Source of the DNA: Actinopolyspora lacussalsi subsp. righensis
GTDB taxonomy: Bacteria; Actinomycetota; Actinomycetes; Mycobacteriales; Pseudonocardiaceae
DNA: 64,000 nucleotides
Reading direction: 5' to 3'
Assembly (NCBI RefSeq): GCF_900116555.1
Contig: NZ_FPAT01000007.1
Span: 1-64,000, forward strand
Below, piece after piece: positions 1 to 9,131 of the stretch (position 1 is its first letter; every line of letters begins with the position of its first letter). The notes under the pieces are model-generated. The model made no database searches. It was not told where the DNA came from and worked only from the letters and a program-made list of their open reading frames with translations. The position numbers were made by a program, and so were the translations under genes.

Positions 1-342
1 CTCAACGTGTCCGGCATGACCAGCAGCGCGAAGGGCACCACCGACAAGCCCGGCCGCAACGTCAAAGCCAAGGCCGGACTGAACCGGGCCGTCATGGACG
101 CCGCGCTGGGCGAGTTCCGGCGCCAGCTGGAATACAAGACCACCCGCGCGGGCAAGACCCTGGCCGTCGTGGACCGGTGGTACCCGTCGTCGAAGACGTG
201 CTCCGCGTGCGGACACCTGCTGCCGAGCTTGACACTCTCCACGCGGGCATGGACGTGCCCCGACTGCGGCACCCGGCACGACCGGGACCACAACGCCGCG
301 AAGAACATCCTTGCCGCTGGTCGAGCGGTAGCCGGGCCATAG
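1..342 (+). CDS. tnpB: TnpB (IS200/IS605 family) RNA-guided nuclease, C-terminal part
   Basis: The reading frame is open from the first base, so this is the 3' end of a longer gene whose start lies before the window. The visible 113 residues hold the C-terminal end typical of TnpB: a zinc ribbon with CSAC and CPDC pairs about 20 residues apart, then [10 protein letters not shown], which carries the last RuvC aspartate. TnpB proteins are omega-RNA-guided nucleases encoded by IS605/IS607 elements and act on DNA next to the element. Whether the upstream RuvC-I and RuvC-II residues, or a tnpA gene, survive cannot be seen. The visible part has no frameshift. Confidence 0.9.
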   Translation, partial: LNVSGMTSSAKGTTDKPGRNVKAKAGLNRAVMDAALGEFRRQLEYKTTRAGKTLAVVDRWYPSSKTCSACGHLLPSLTLSTRAWTCPDCGTRHDRDHNAAKNILAAGRAVAGP

Positions 343-472
343 TCCGGCGAAGCCTGTGGAGCCGGTGTGAGTCCGCAAGGGTCTCCTCCCTTCGGCAGTC
401 GGCTGTGAAGCAGGAACTATCGGGCGCGAGCCCGATGGGAATCCCCGCCCCCCAGGGCGCGGAGGAAGTCAA
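343..472 (+). ncRNA. Right end of the IS605-type element; probable omega-RNA scaffold
   Basis: This stretch follows the tnpB stop. It ends in the arrangement common at actinobacterial tnpB 3' ends: a CGGGCGCGAGCCCG-type hairpin (421-434), then a GC stem at about 442-462, then GGAGGAAGTCAA. In TnpB systems the omega-RNA spans the tnpB 3' end to the element edge, and the guide is the sequence just outside. If the edge is at 472, the guide would begin at about 473. The last stem has one C-C mismatch (CCCCGCCC against GGGCGCGG), which may mean decay. The 5' end of the RNA is unknown. Confidence 0.5.
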
Positions 473-552
473 TTCGTTCGCGTCGCGCGTCCGGCGGGCG
501 AGCGTCGGTATCCGTGCCCGCGCGGAAGGTGTCCCGCCGACTCGCCCGGTGC

Positions 553-558
553 TATCGT
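553..558 (+). promoter_or_regulatory. -10 element (TATCGT) of a leaderless promoter
   Basis: TATCGT lies 6 nt before the ATG at 565, and there is no Shine-Dalgarno sequence between them. This is the spacing expected for a transcript starting at or near the A of the ATG. Confidence 0.5.
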
Positions 559-564
559 CAGTCA

Positions 565-1527
565 ATGAATGGTCGATCGCCGAGGGTTCTGGTCATCGGT
601 GCCGGCGTTTCCGGGCTCACCACGGCCGTGTTGCTCGCCGAACGCGGCTGTCACGTGCGTATCAGAACCACGGAGTATCCCGGCGAGACCACCTCGGCGG
701 TGGCCGGGGCGATTTGGGGACCCATCTCGTCGGGTCCCCGTGAGCGCACCGTCGCCTGGGCGCGACGCTCCCACGGTCGGTTCCTGGAACTGGCGAACGA
801 GCCGGGCACGGGAGTTCACCTGGCCCTCGGCACGGTGGCCAGTCGGGAGCCGATCGCCGCGACACGGCCCGAGGAGACCCGGCTGATGACGGATCTGCGT
901 GCCTGCGAGCCGGGCGAACTGCCGCACGGGTTCACGGCAGGCGCGCGGGCCACGCTCCCGCTGATCGACATGCCCCGCTATCTGGACTACCTCACACGTC
1001 GGTTCCGCGAGGCGGGTGGTGAGCTGCTCCGCAGCCAGGTGCCGAGCCTCTCGGACGCCGCCGGGGAGAGCCGGATCGTGGTCAACTGCACCGGGGTGGG
1101 AGCACGTGAGCTGGTCGGTGACGCCGGTGTGCTGCCCGTGCTCGGGCAACACGTGGTCGTGGAGAACCCGGGGATCGCGGAGTACTTCGTCGAGCTCTCC
1201 GAGAGCGGCCGGTGGGCCAGTTACATGCCGCACGGCGATCGGCTGGTGCTCGGCGGTGTCGCGGTGCCGTACGCCTGGGACCGCGTTCCGGACAGGGAGG
1301 TCACGGCGGGAATCCTGCGTCGCTGTGCCGAGATCCGACCCGAGCTGCGCGACACACCCGTCCGGGAGGAGATCGTCGGCCTGCGCCCCAGGAGCGAGAG
1401 CGTACGGCTCAAGGTGGAGCACTACGAAGGCGCCCGCATCGTGCACAACTACGGCCACGGCGGCGACGGGGTGGCCGTCTCCTGGGGATGCGCCCACGAG
1501 GCGGCCGAGTTGGCCACGGACGAGTAG
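565..1527 (+). CDS. FAD-dependent D-amino-acid oxidase
   Basis: A 320-aa flavoprotein predicted to oxidise D-amino acids to 2-oxo acids, ammonia and hydrogen peroxide. The N-terminus VLVIGAGVSGLT (residues 8-19) is the Rossmann FAD-binding motif. The C-terminal NYGHGGDGVAVSWG matches the DAAO family signature, and GLRPRSESVRL near residue 275 carries the arginine expected to bind substrate carboxylate. Length is normal for bacterial DAAO. An upstream ATG at 514 would add 17 residues without homology. ATG 565 is preferred because it puts the Rossmann fold at the very N-terminus and has a -10 element 6 nt upstream. The preceding insertion element is unrelated. Confidence 0.88.
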   Translation: MNGRSPRVLVIGAGVSGLTTAVLLAERGCHVRIRTTEYPGETTSAVAGAIWGPISSGPRERTVAWARRSHGRFLELANEPGTGVHLALGTVASREPIAATRPEETRLMTDLRACEPGELPHGFTAGARATLPLIDMPRYLDYLTRRFREAGGELLRSQVPSLSDAAGESRIVVNCTGVGARELVGDAGVLPVLGQHVVVENPGIAEYFVELSESGRWASYMPHGDRLVLGGVAVPYAWDRVPDREVTAGILRRCAEIRPELRDTPVREEIVGLRPRSESVRLKVEHYEGARIVHNYGHGGDGVAVSWGCAHEAAELATDE

Positions 1528-1640
1528 CGGTGCGATTCTCATCGGGAGCTTCCGCGAGGTGCGTCGCCGGTAAGAGCGGGTCAACGGAGCCCAACCGGAG
1601 TGAATCGCTCTCGGGTCCCGGCCGGGATCGTGCGATGCAG

Positions 1641-1646
1641 TAGACT
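1641..1646 (+). promoter_or_regulatory. Putative -10 (TAGACT) for the thiamine operon leader
   Basis: TAGACT sits about 10 nt before the first base of the TPP riboswitch aptamer, as expected if transcription starts just before it. No convincing -35 hexamer was seen. Confidence 0.4.
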
Positions 1647-1655
1647 TCCGGTTCG

Positions 1656-1745
1656 CCACGGGAGTCCAGTGCGCTGGGCTGAGAGGAGGACACGGGGTCC
1701 TCGACCGTCCTACCTGAACCGGGTAATGCCGGCGCAGGGAGGCGT
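1656..1745 (+). promoter_or_regulatory. TPP riboswitch (THI box)
   Basis: The aptamer shows the conserved THI-box blocks in order: GGGAGTCC (1660-1667), GCTGGGCTGAGAGG (1673-1686), GACCGTCC, then ACCTGAACCGGGTAATGCC (1712-1730) and GGCGCAGGGA. These form the P2-P5 junctions that bind thiamine pyrophosphate. About 45 nt separate it from the TTG start of the following lipoprotein gene. It is therefore expected to lower expression of the downstream ABC importer when TPP is plentiful. The expression platform, probably translational in a high-GC actinomycete, was not resolved. Confidence 0.95.
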
Positions 1746-1791
1746 GCGATCAGCTCGGTGTCGCACTCGTGGTGTGACCACGGGAGGATCG

Positions 1792-2847
1792 TTGAGACGC
1801 AGTACCGCACGTCGAACACGTGCAACGCTGGCAGTGGCAGTCACATTACTGGTGGCCGGATGCTCACTCATGGGCACCGGCCGTGACTCGCAGGCCCCCA
1901 CCGTGACGCTGGTCACGCACGACTCGTTCGTGATCGGCGACGAATTACGGAAGAGGTTCCAGCGGGAGTCCGGCTACCGGCTCCGAGTCCTGCGCAAGGG
2001 AGACGCGGGCGAACTCACCAACGAGCTGGTGCTCACCAAGGACGCCCCGATCGGCGACGTCGCCTTCGGCGTCGACTCCACGTACCTCTCGCGCGCCGTC
2101 GACAACGGGGTGTTCGCCTCCTACCGCCCCGAGGGGGCGGGCCGCATCCCGATCAAGTACGGCTACGGCGCCAACGACAGCCCGACACCAGTCGACGCGG
2201 GCGACGTCTGCGTCAACATCGATCTGCGCTGGTTCGAACAGCACGACCTCGAACCGCCCGCCGAGCTCGCGGATCTGGCCGAGCCGCGCTACGCGGGCTT
2301 GTTCGCGGTTCCCGATCCGGCTACCTCCTCGCCCGGTCTGGCTTTCCTGCTCAACACCGTGTCCACGTTCGGTGAGCAGGGGTGGCAGAACTACTGGCGA
2401 GAACTGCTGGACAACGACGTTCGCATCTCCTCGGGCTGGCAGCAGGCCTACAAGCAGGACTTCTCCGGCTCGTCCGGCGGTGGGTCCCGTCCGATCGTGC
2501 TGTCCTACGCATCCTCACCCGCCGCCGAAGTCGGCCGGAACGGAAAACCGCGCACCAAGGCACTGCTGGACACGTGCTACCGCCAGATCGAGTACGCCGG
2601 TGTCATCGACGGGGCCACGAACCCCAAGGGAGCGCGGGAGCTGATGGACTTCCTGCTCTCGTGGAAGTTCCAGCGCCGGATGCCCGAGCAGATGTACGTC
2701 TATCCGGTGCTCATGGGAGTTGAACTGCCGGAGAGCTGGCAGGGAGTCGCCCCGCGACCGTCCGGCCCCACCGAGATGAGGCCGCAGCGGGTGGAGCGCG
2801 ACCGCGCCGAGTGGATACGCCAGTGGCGGTCCCTGACGAACCGGTGA
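1792..2847 (+). CDS. thiB: Thiamine ABC transporter substrate-binding lipoprotein (ThiB-like)
   Basis: A 351-aa extracytoplasmic binding protein. The predicted N-terminus is a basic stretch and a hydrophobic core ending in the lipobox LVAGC, with Cys24 to be lipidated. The rest is family-1 solute-binding protein sequence (TVTLVTHDSFV, GVDSTYLSRAVDNG, GYGANDSPTPVDAGDVCVN), which matches ThiB. The TTG at 1792 is chosen because GGGAGG lies 5 nt upstream and it gives a clean signal peptide; longer versions of the frame would read through the riboswitch. It is the first gene of a three-gene operon with a permease and an ATPase, behind a TPP riboswitch, which makes thiamine or its phosphates the likely ligand. 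Confidence 0.9.
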   Translation: MRRSTARRTRATLAVAVTLLVAGCSLMGTGRDSQAPTVTLVTHDSFVIGDELRKRFQRESGYRLRVLRKGDAGELTNELVLTKDAPIGDVAFGVDSTYLSRAVDNGVFASYRPEGAGRIPIKYGYGANDSPTPVDAGDVCVNIDLRWFEQHDLEPPAELADLAEPRYAGLFAVPDPATSSPGLAFLLNTVSTFGEQGWQNYWRELLDNDVRISSGWQQAYKQDFSGSSGGGSRPIVLSYASSPAAEVGRNGKPRTKALLDTCYRQIEYAGVIDGATNPKGARELMDFLLSWKFQRRMPEQMYVYPVLMGVELPESWQGVAPRPSGPTEMRPQRVERDRAEWIRQWRSLTNR

Positions 2848-4499
2848 CGGGCGACGATGCCTCGGTGAACGGGGCGACGGCGAACAAGGCCGGGCCCGAC
2901 GGCACCGCGGTTTCCGGTCCGCGCGGGCACGCCGCGTTCATCACCGTGGGCGCCGCGCTGGTGCTGGGGTTTCTCGGCGTCTTCTTCGCGTGGCCGGTGG
3001 TGGCGATCCTGCGCCTCGGACTGGGCTCGGGCCTCGGTGCGGTACTGACCGCTCCGGAAACCTGGCGGATCGTCGCCTTCACGCTCGGCCAGGCGGCGGC
3101 CTCCACCGTCCTGGCGATCGTGGCCGGGATGCCGCTGGCCTACCTGCTCGCGCGGGTGCCCGTGCCGGGAAAGGCCCTGCTGCGCGCCCTGATCACCGTC
3201 CCGTTCGTACTCCCCACCCTGGTGGTGGGAATGGCCTTCCGCGCTCTGCTCGGCACCGCCGAGCCGAACGCTTGGGCGATCGTGCTCGCCAACGCGTTCT
3301 TCAACGTCGCCGTGGTCGCCCGGACCGTCAGCGGACTGTGGACCCAGCTCGACCCGAGAGCGACCGACGCGGCCCGCAGCCTCGGGGCGGGGCCCTTCCG
3401 CGCTTTCCGCACCGTGACGCTACCCGCGTTGCGCCCCGCGCTGTGGTCGGCCGCGGCGGTGGTCTTCCTGTTCTGCTCCACCAGCTTCGGCGTGGTGCTG
3501 GTACTGGGTGGCGGGCGGTACCGGACGCTGGAAACGGAGATCTACCTGCGCACCGTGCGGCTGCTCGACCTGTCCGGCGCGGCCGCGCTGTCGCTGCTGC
3601 AGTTCGCGGCGGTGCTGGCCGCGCTGGCCGTCGCCGCGGTCGCCCGAGGCCGCAGGGAGAACGTGCTCGCACTGCGCCGGTCGCGAGCCGCCGTACGACG
3701 CCCGAGCGGCGTCGAGTGGGTACCGGTGGGCTGCGGGGTCGTCGTGCTCGGAGCTCTGGCCGCTCCGATCGTCGCCCTGCTCGTGCGTTCGGTGAACGCG
3801 CGCGGTGGTTGGAGTCTGGCCGGCTATCGGGCGTTGTCCGGCACCGGGGGAGTACTGGACGTGTCGGGGTGGCAGGCCGCGTGGAACTCGCTGCGCACCG
3901 CCACCGACGCGACGTGGATGTCGTTGCTGCTCGGTGTGCTCGCCTGCCTGGTGCTGACGAGTCTGCGCAGCCGGTGGGCGGCGGAGCTCATGGACGCCGC
4001 CCTGATGCTCCCGCTGGGAGTCTCCGCCGTCACGGTCGGGTTCGGCTACCTCGTCACGCTACACGTGCTGCCCGGCGATCTGCGGACCTCGCCGCTGCTG
4101 GTGCCGTTCGCCCAGGCCCTGGTGATCACGCCGCTGGTGATCAGGACGATACTGCCGGTCCTGCGCTCGGTGGACCGACGGGTGCGTGCTGCCGCCGCGA
4201 CGCTGGGGGCCGGACCGTGGCGGATCCGTCGCGAGGTGGACCTGCCACTGGCGGGACGGGCGGTGGTCACCGCAGCGGGCTTCGGTTTCGTCGTCGCACT
4301 GGGCGAGTTCGGCGCCACCGGTTTCCTGGCCCGCCCGGAGGCGCCGACACTTCCGGTGGCGATCAGCACGCTGCTCAGCCGGCCCGGCGAGCTGAACACC
4401 CAGATGGCCTACGCGGCCTGTGCATTGCTGATGCTGGTCACCGCCGGGGCGGTGCTGGTCATCGAAACCCTGCGTTCCGATTCGTCGGGGGAGTTCTGA
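2844..4499 (+). CDS. thiP: Thiamine ABC transporter permease (ThiP-like, fused two-domain)
   Basis: A 551-aa membrane protein with about 12 predicted membrane spans in two tandem permease halves. Each half carries an EAA-type loop that docks with the ATPase: SLGAGPFRAFRTVTLPALRP in the first and TLGAGPWRIRREVDLPLAGR in the second. The start taken is GTG 2844, whose GTGA overlaps the thiB stop and suggests translational coupling; GTG 2811 in the same frame is an alternative adding 11 residues. The gene overlaps the following ATPase by one base. The two-domain permease layout is typical of the ThiP/FbpB group, and the upstream riboswitch points to thiamine rather than iron. Confidence 0.9.
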   Translation: MTGDDASVNGATANKAGPDGTAVSGPRGHAAFITVGAALVLGFLGVFFAWPVVAILRLGLGSGLGAVLTAPETWRIVAFTLGQAAASTVLAIVAGMPLAYLLARVPVPGKALLRALITVPFVLPTLVVGMAFRALLGTAEPNAWAIVLANAFFNVAVVARTVSGLWTQLDPRATDAARSLGAGPFRAFRTVTLPALRPALWSAAAVVFLFCSTSFGVVLVLGGGRYRTLETEIYLRTVRLLDLSGAAALSLLQFAAVLAALAVAAVARGRRENVLALRRSRAAVRRPSGVEWVPVGCGVVVLGALAAPIVALLVRSVNARGGWSLAGYRALSGTGGVLDVSGWQAAWNSLRTATDATWMSLLLGVLACLVLTSLRSRWAAELMDAALMLPLGVSAVTVGFGYLVTLHVLPGDLRTSPLLVPFAQALVITPLVIRTILPVLRSVDRRVRAAAATLGAGPWRIRREVDLPLAGRAVVTAAGFGFVVALGEFGATGFLARPEAPTLPVAISTLLSRPGELNTQMAYAACALLMLVTAGAVLVIETLRSDSSGEF

Positions 4500-5635
4500 T
4501 GCGTTCCGCACTCGGGTCCCGGAAAACAGCGGCGGTGCCGGAAAACCGCCGTGAACCGGACGACGGCCTGCGACTGGAAGGACTGACGGTGCGCTACGGC
4601 GGCACCACGGCACTGTCCGGTGTGCACCTTCACGTGCCACGCGGCGAGGTGCTGGCCGTGCTGGGGCCCTCCGGCTGTGGCAAGACCACCCTGCTGCGGA
4701 GCGTGGCCGGACTGGAGCGTCCTTCGGAAGGACGGATCGCCTTCGACGGTGTCGAGCTGTCCGGGGTGCCGGTGCATCGCCGCGGTTTCGGCATGGTCTT
4801 CCAGGACGGCCAGCTCTTCGGACACCGCGACGTGGCGGGCAATGTGGACTTCGCGCTGCGGATGCGATCGGTCGGCAGGCGCGAGCGCCGCGAGACGGTG
4901 GCGCGGCTTCTCGAACTGGTCGGGCTGGCCGGTTACCAGGATCGACGAGTCACCGAGTTGTCCGGTGGGCAGGCGCAACGGGTCGCGCTGGCTCGGGCGC
5001 TGGCCGCCGAACCCCGGTTGCTGCTGCTCGACGAACCGCTCTCCGGGCTGGACCGGATGCTGCGGGAACGGCTGGCCGTGGATCTGGCACGTGTGCTCGA
5101 CCGGAATCGGATGACCGGGGTGCTGGTGACCCACGACCACGACGAGGCATTCACGCTCGCCGACCGGATAGCGGTACTCGTGGCGGGGCGGATCGAACAG
5201 CTCGACACCCCGTGGCGCCTCTGGCACCGGCCCGCCACCGAGGGGGTGGCACGCTTCCTGGGCTGCGGCACCATTCTGTCCGGTCTCGCCGATGAGGAGA
5301 CGATCCGCTGTGAGATCGGTACGCTGCCCCGTCCCTCGGACTGCCCCGTGGGGACAGTCCGAATCGGACTTCGTTCTGCGGGACTGCGGGCCGCTCCCGC
5401 CGGAGAGGAAGCCCCGGCCGGGCAGTCCCGTGCTGTGGTGCGGGAGCGGGTCCATCGGCACGACCACGTGCGCTTGACGGTGACCGTGCCGGACGCGCCG
5501 CGGCTCGAACCGCTGGAAGCCGTCACCTCGCTCGACGACGTCCCCCACCTCGACGAGGAGGTGACGCTGACCCTCGAACCGAACGGGACGGCCCTGATCA
5601 CCGAAGAGTTCCGGCATGAGGGGAAGATCCGTTGA
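4499..5635 (+). CDS. thiQ: Thiamine ABC transporter ATP-binding protein (ThiQ-like)
   Basis: A 378-aa ABC ATPase that powers the importer. It shows Walker [10 protein letters not shown] at residues 56-64, Q-loop FQDGQLFGH, signature [15 protein letters not shown], Walker [13 protein letters not shown] and the switch histidine in VTHDHDEA. It is longer than E. coli ThiQ. The extra C-terminal part of about 110 residues resembles the TOBE-like regulatory domain of the MalK/PotA class, here of unknown ligand. ATG 4499 overlaps the thiP stop as TGATG, completing a tightly coupled operon. Confidence 0.88.
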   Translation: MRSALGSRKTAAVPENRREPDDGLRLEGLTVRYGGTTALSGVHLHVPRGEVLAVLGPSGCGKTTLLRSVAGLERPSEGRIAFDGVELSGVPVHRRGFGMVFQDGQLFGHRDVAGNVDFALRMRSVGRRERRETVARLLELVGLAGYQDRRVTELSGGQAQRVALARALAAEPRLLLLDEPLSGLDRMLRERLAVDLARVLDRNRMTGVLVTHDHDEAFTLADRIAVLVAGRIEQLDTPWRLWHRPATEGVARFLGCGTILSGLADEETIRCEIGTLPRPSDCPVGTVRIGLRSAGLRAAPAGEEAPAGQSRAVVRERVHRHDHVRLTVTVPDAPRLEPLEAVTSLDDVPHLDEEVTLTLEPNGTALITEEFRHEGKIR

Positions 5636-5688
5636 GTGCGGACGAAACGTCGTCGAAAACGGCTTGCCCGGAAGGCGCGATTCGCACG

Positions 5689-5694
5689 TATGAT
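5689..5694 (+). promoter_or_regulatory. Leaderless promoter -10 (TATGAT)
   Basis: TATGAT lies 6 nt before the ATG at 5701. A TTGCCC at 5664-5669 could serve as -35 with a long 19-nt spacer. The element supports ATG 5701 as start and an own promoter for the methyltransferase. Confidence 0.55.
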
Positions 5695-5700
5695 CCCGCT

Positions 5701-6528
5701 ATGCGCGAGGCCCGTAACACTGCCGATCTGATCGACGAGAACAGACGCCACTGGGAAGAGCGGGTTCCGCTTCACACCGCGAGCACGTTCTACGACCTTG
5801 ACGGCTTTCGCGCGGGAGATGAGGTCCTCGACCGGTTTCAACTCGAGGAAGTAGGTGACGTCGCCGGTCTGGAGCTGGCCCATCTGCAGTGTCACATCGG
5901 ATTGGACACACTGGGATGGGCGCGTCACGGGGCTCGCGTCACCGGTCTGGATTTCTCCGCCTCGGCGATCAGCACCGCGACCGACCTCGCCACCCAGGTA
6001 GGACTCTCCCACCGGGCGCGTTTCGTAGCCGCCGATCTCTACCAAGCGGTGGACGAGCTCGGGGCTGGGGAGTTCGACATCGTCTACACCGGCAGTGGTG
6101 CCCTGATGTGGTTGCCCGACATCGCTCGGTGGGCGCGCATCGTGGCAGGGTTGCTGCGTCCCGGCGGTCGACTCCATCTGGCCGAGTTCCATCCGTTGAC
6201 CGAGATTCTCGACGACGAACAGGGCCTTACCGTCAACCGCGACTACTTCACGCGTCATCCCCGTACCTACGACTCACCGGGCTCTTATGCCGACTGGGAA
6301 GCCGAGACCGCGCACAACACCGTGACCGAGTGGCACCACACCCTCGGTGACGTCGTCAGTGCCCTCGCGGGTGCCGGGTTGCGGATCGAGTTCCTGCACG
6401 AGCACGACACGATTCCGTTCCAGCGCTACGCGACGCTGGTCCACGACGGTTCGCACTTCCGCTACCCCGGGCGATCGGCACGCTCGCCGCTGATGTACTC
6501 GCTGGCCGCCGCCAAACCCGCACGGTAG
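5701..6528 (+). CDS. Class I SAM-dependent methyltransferase
   Basis: A 275-aa cytosolic protein of the small-molecule methyltransferase type. The motif LAHLQCHIGLDTLGWARHGA around residues 58-77 is a variant of SAM-binding motif I (a family with QCHxGxDT instead of GxGxG), followed by VTGLDFSASAI with the acidic residue that contacts SAM ribose. FDIVYTGSGALMWLPD is motif IV-like. The substrate is unknown. A TTG at 5632 overlapping the thiQ stop is in frame, but ATG 5701 fits a leaderless promoter and drops a non-conserved 23-residue leader. It may still be read from the thi operon. Confidence 0.8.
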   Translation: MREARNTADLIDENRRHWEERVPLHTASTFYDLDGFRAGDEVLDRFQLEEVGDVAGLELAHLQCHIGLDTLGWARHGARVTGLDFSASAISTATDLATQVGLSHRARFVAADLYQAVDELGAGEFDIVYTGSGALMWLPDIARWARIVAGLLRPGGRLHLAEFHPLTEILDDEQGLTVNRDYFTRHPRTYDSPGSYADWEAETAHNTVTEWHHTLGDVVSALAGAGLRIEFLHEHDTIPFQRYATLVHDGSHFRYPGRSARSPLMYSLAAAKPAR

Positions 6529-6551
6529 TCCGTTCCTGTGCGAGGATCTGC

Positions 6552-6578
6552 CGTCCCGGCGCTTCGGGGACCGGGACG
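6552..6578. terminator. Bidirectional stem-loop between convergent genes
   Basis: CGTCCCGG (6552-6559) and CCGGGACG (6571-6578) form an 8-bp perfect stem with an 11-nt loop. It sits between the methyltransferase and the convergent geosmin synthase. No U-tract is present, as is usual in actinobacteria. Confidence 0.6.
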
Positions 6579-6596
6579 AACAGTCCTCCCGGCCTG

Positions 6597-9131
<2,535 letters not shown>

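Noticed and set aside
562-1659. Long minus-strand frame over the D-amino-acid oxidase gene
   Set aside because: No conserved domain; it is a GC-skew shadow of the plus-strand gene.
2990-5635. An 881-codon frame covering thiP and thiQ
   Set aside because: The first 500 codons are an out-of-frame reading of thiP; only the part from ATG 4499 is the real ATPase gene.
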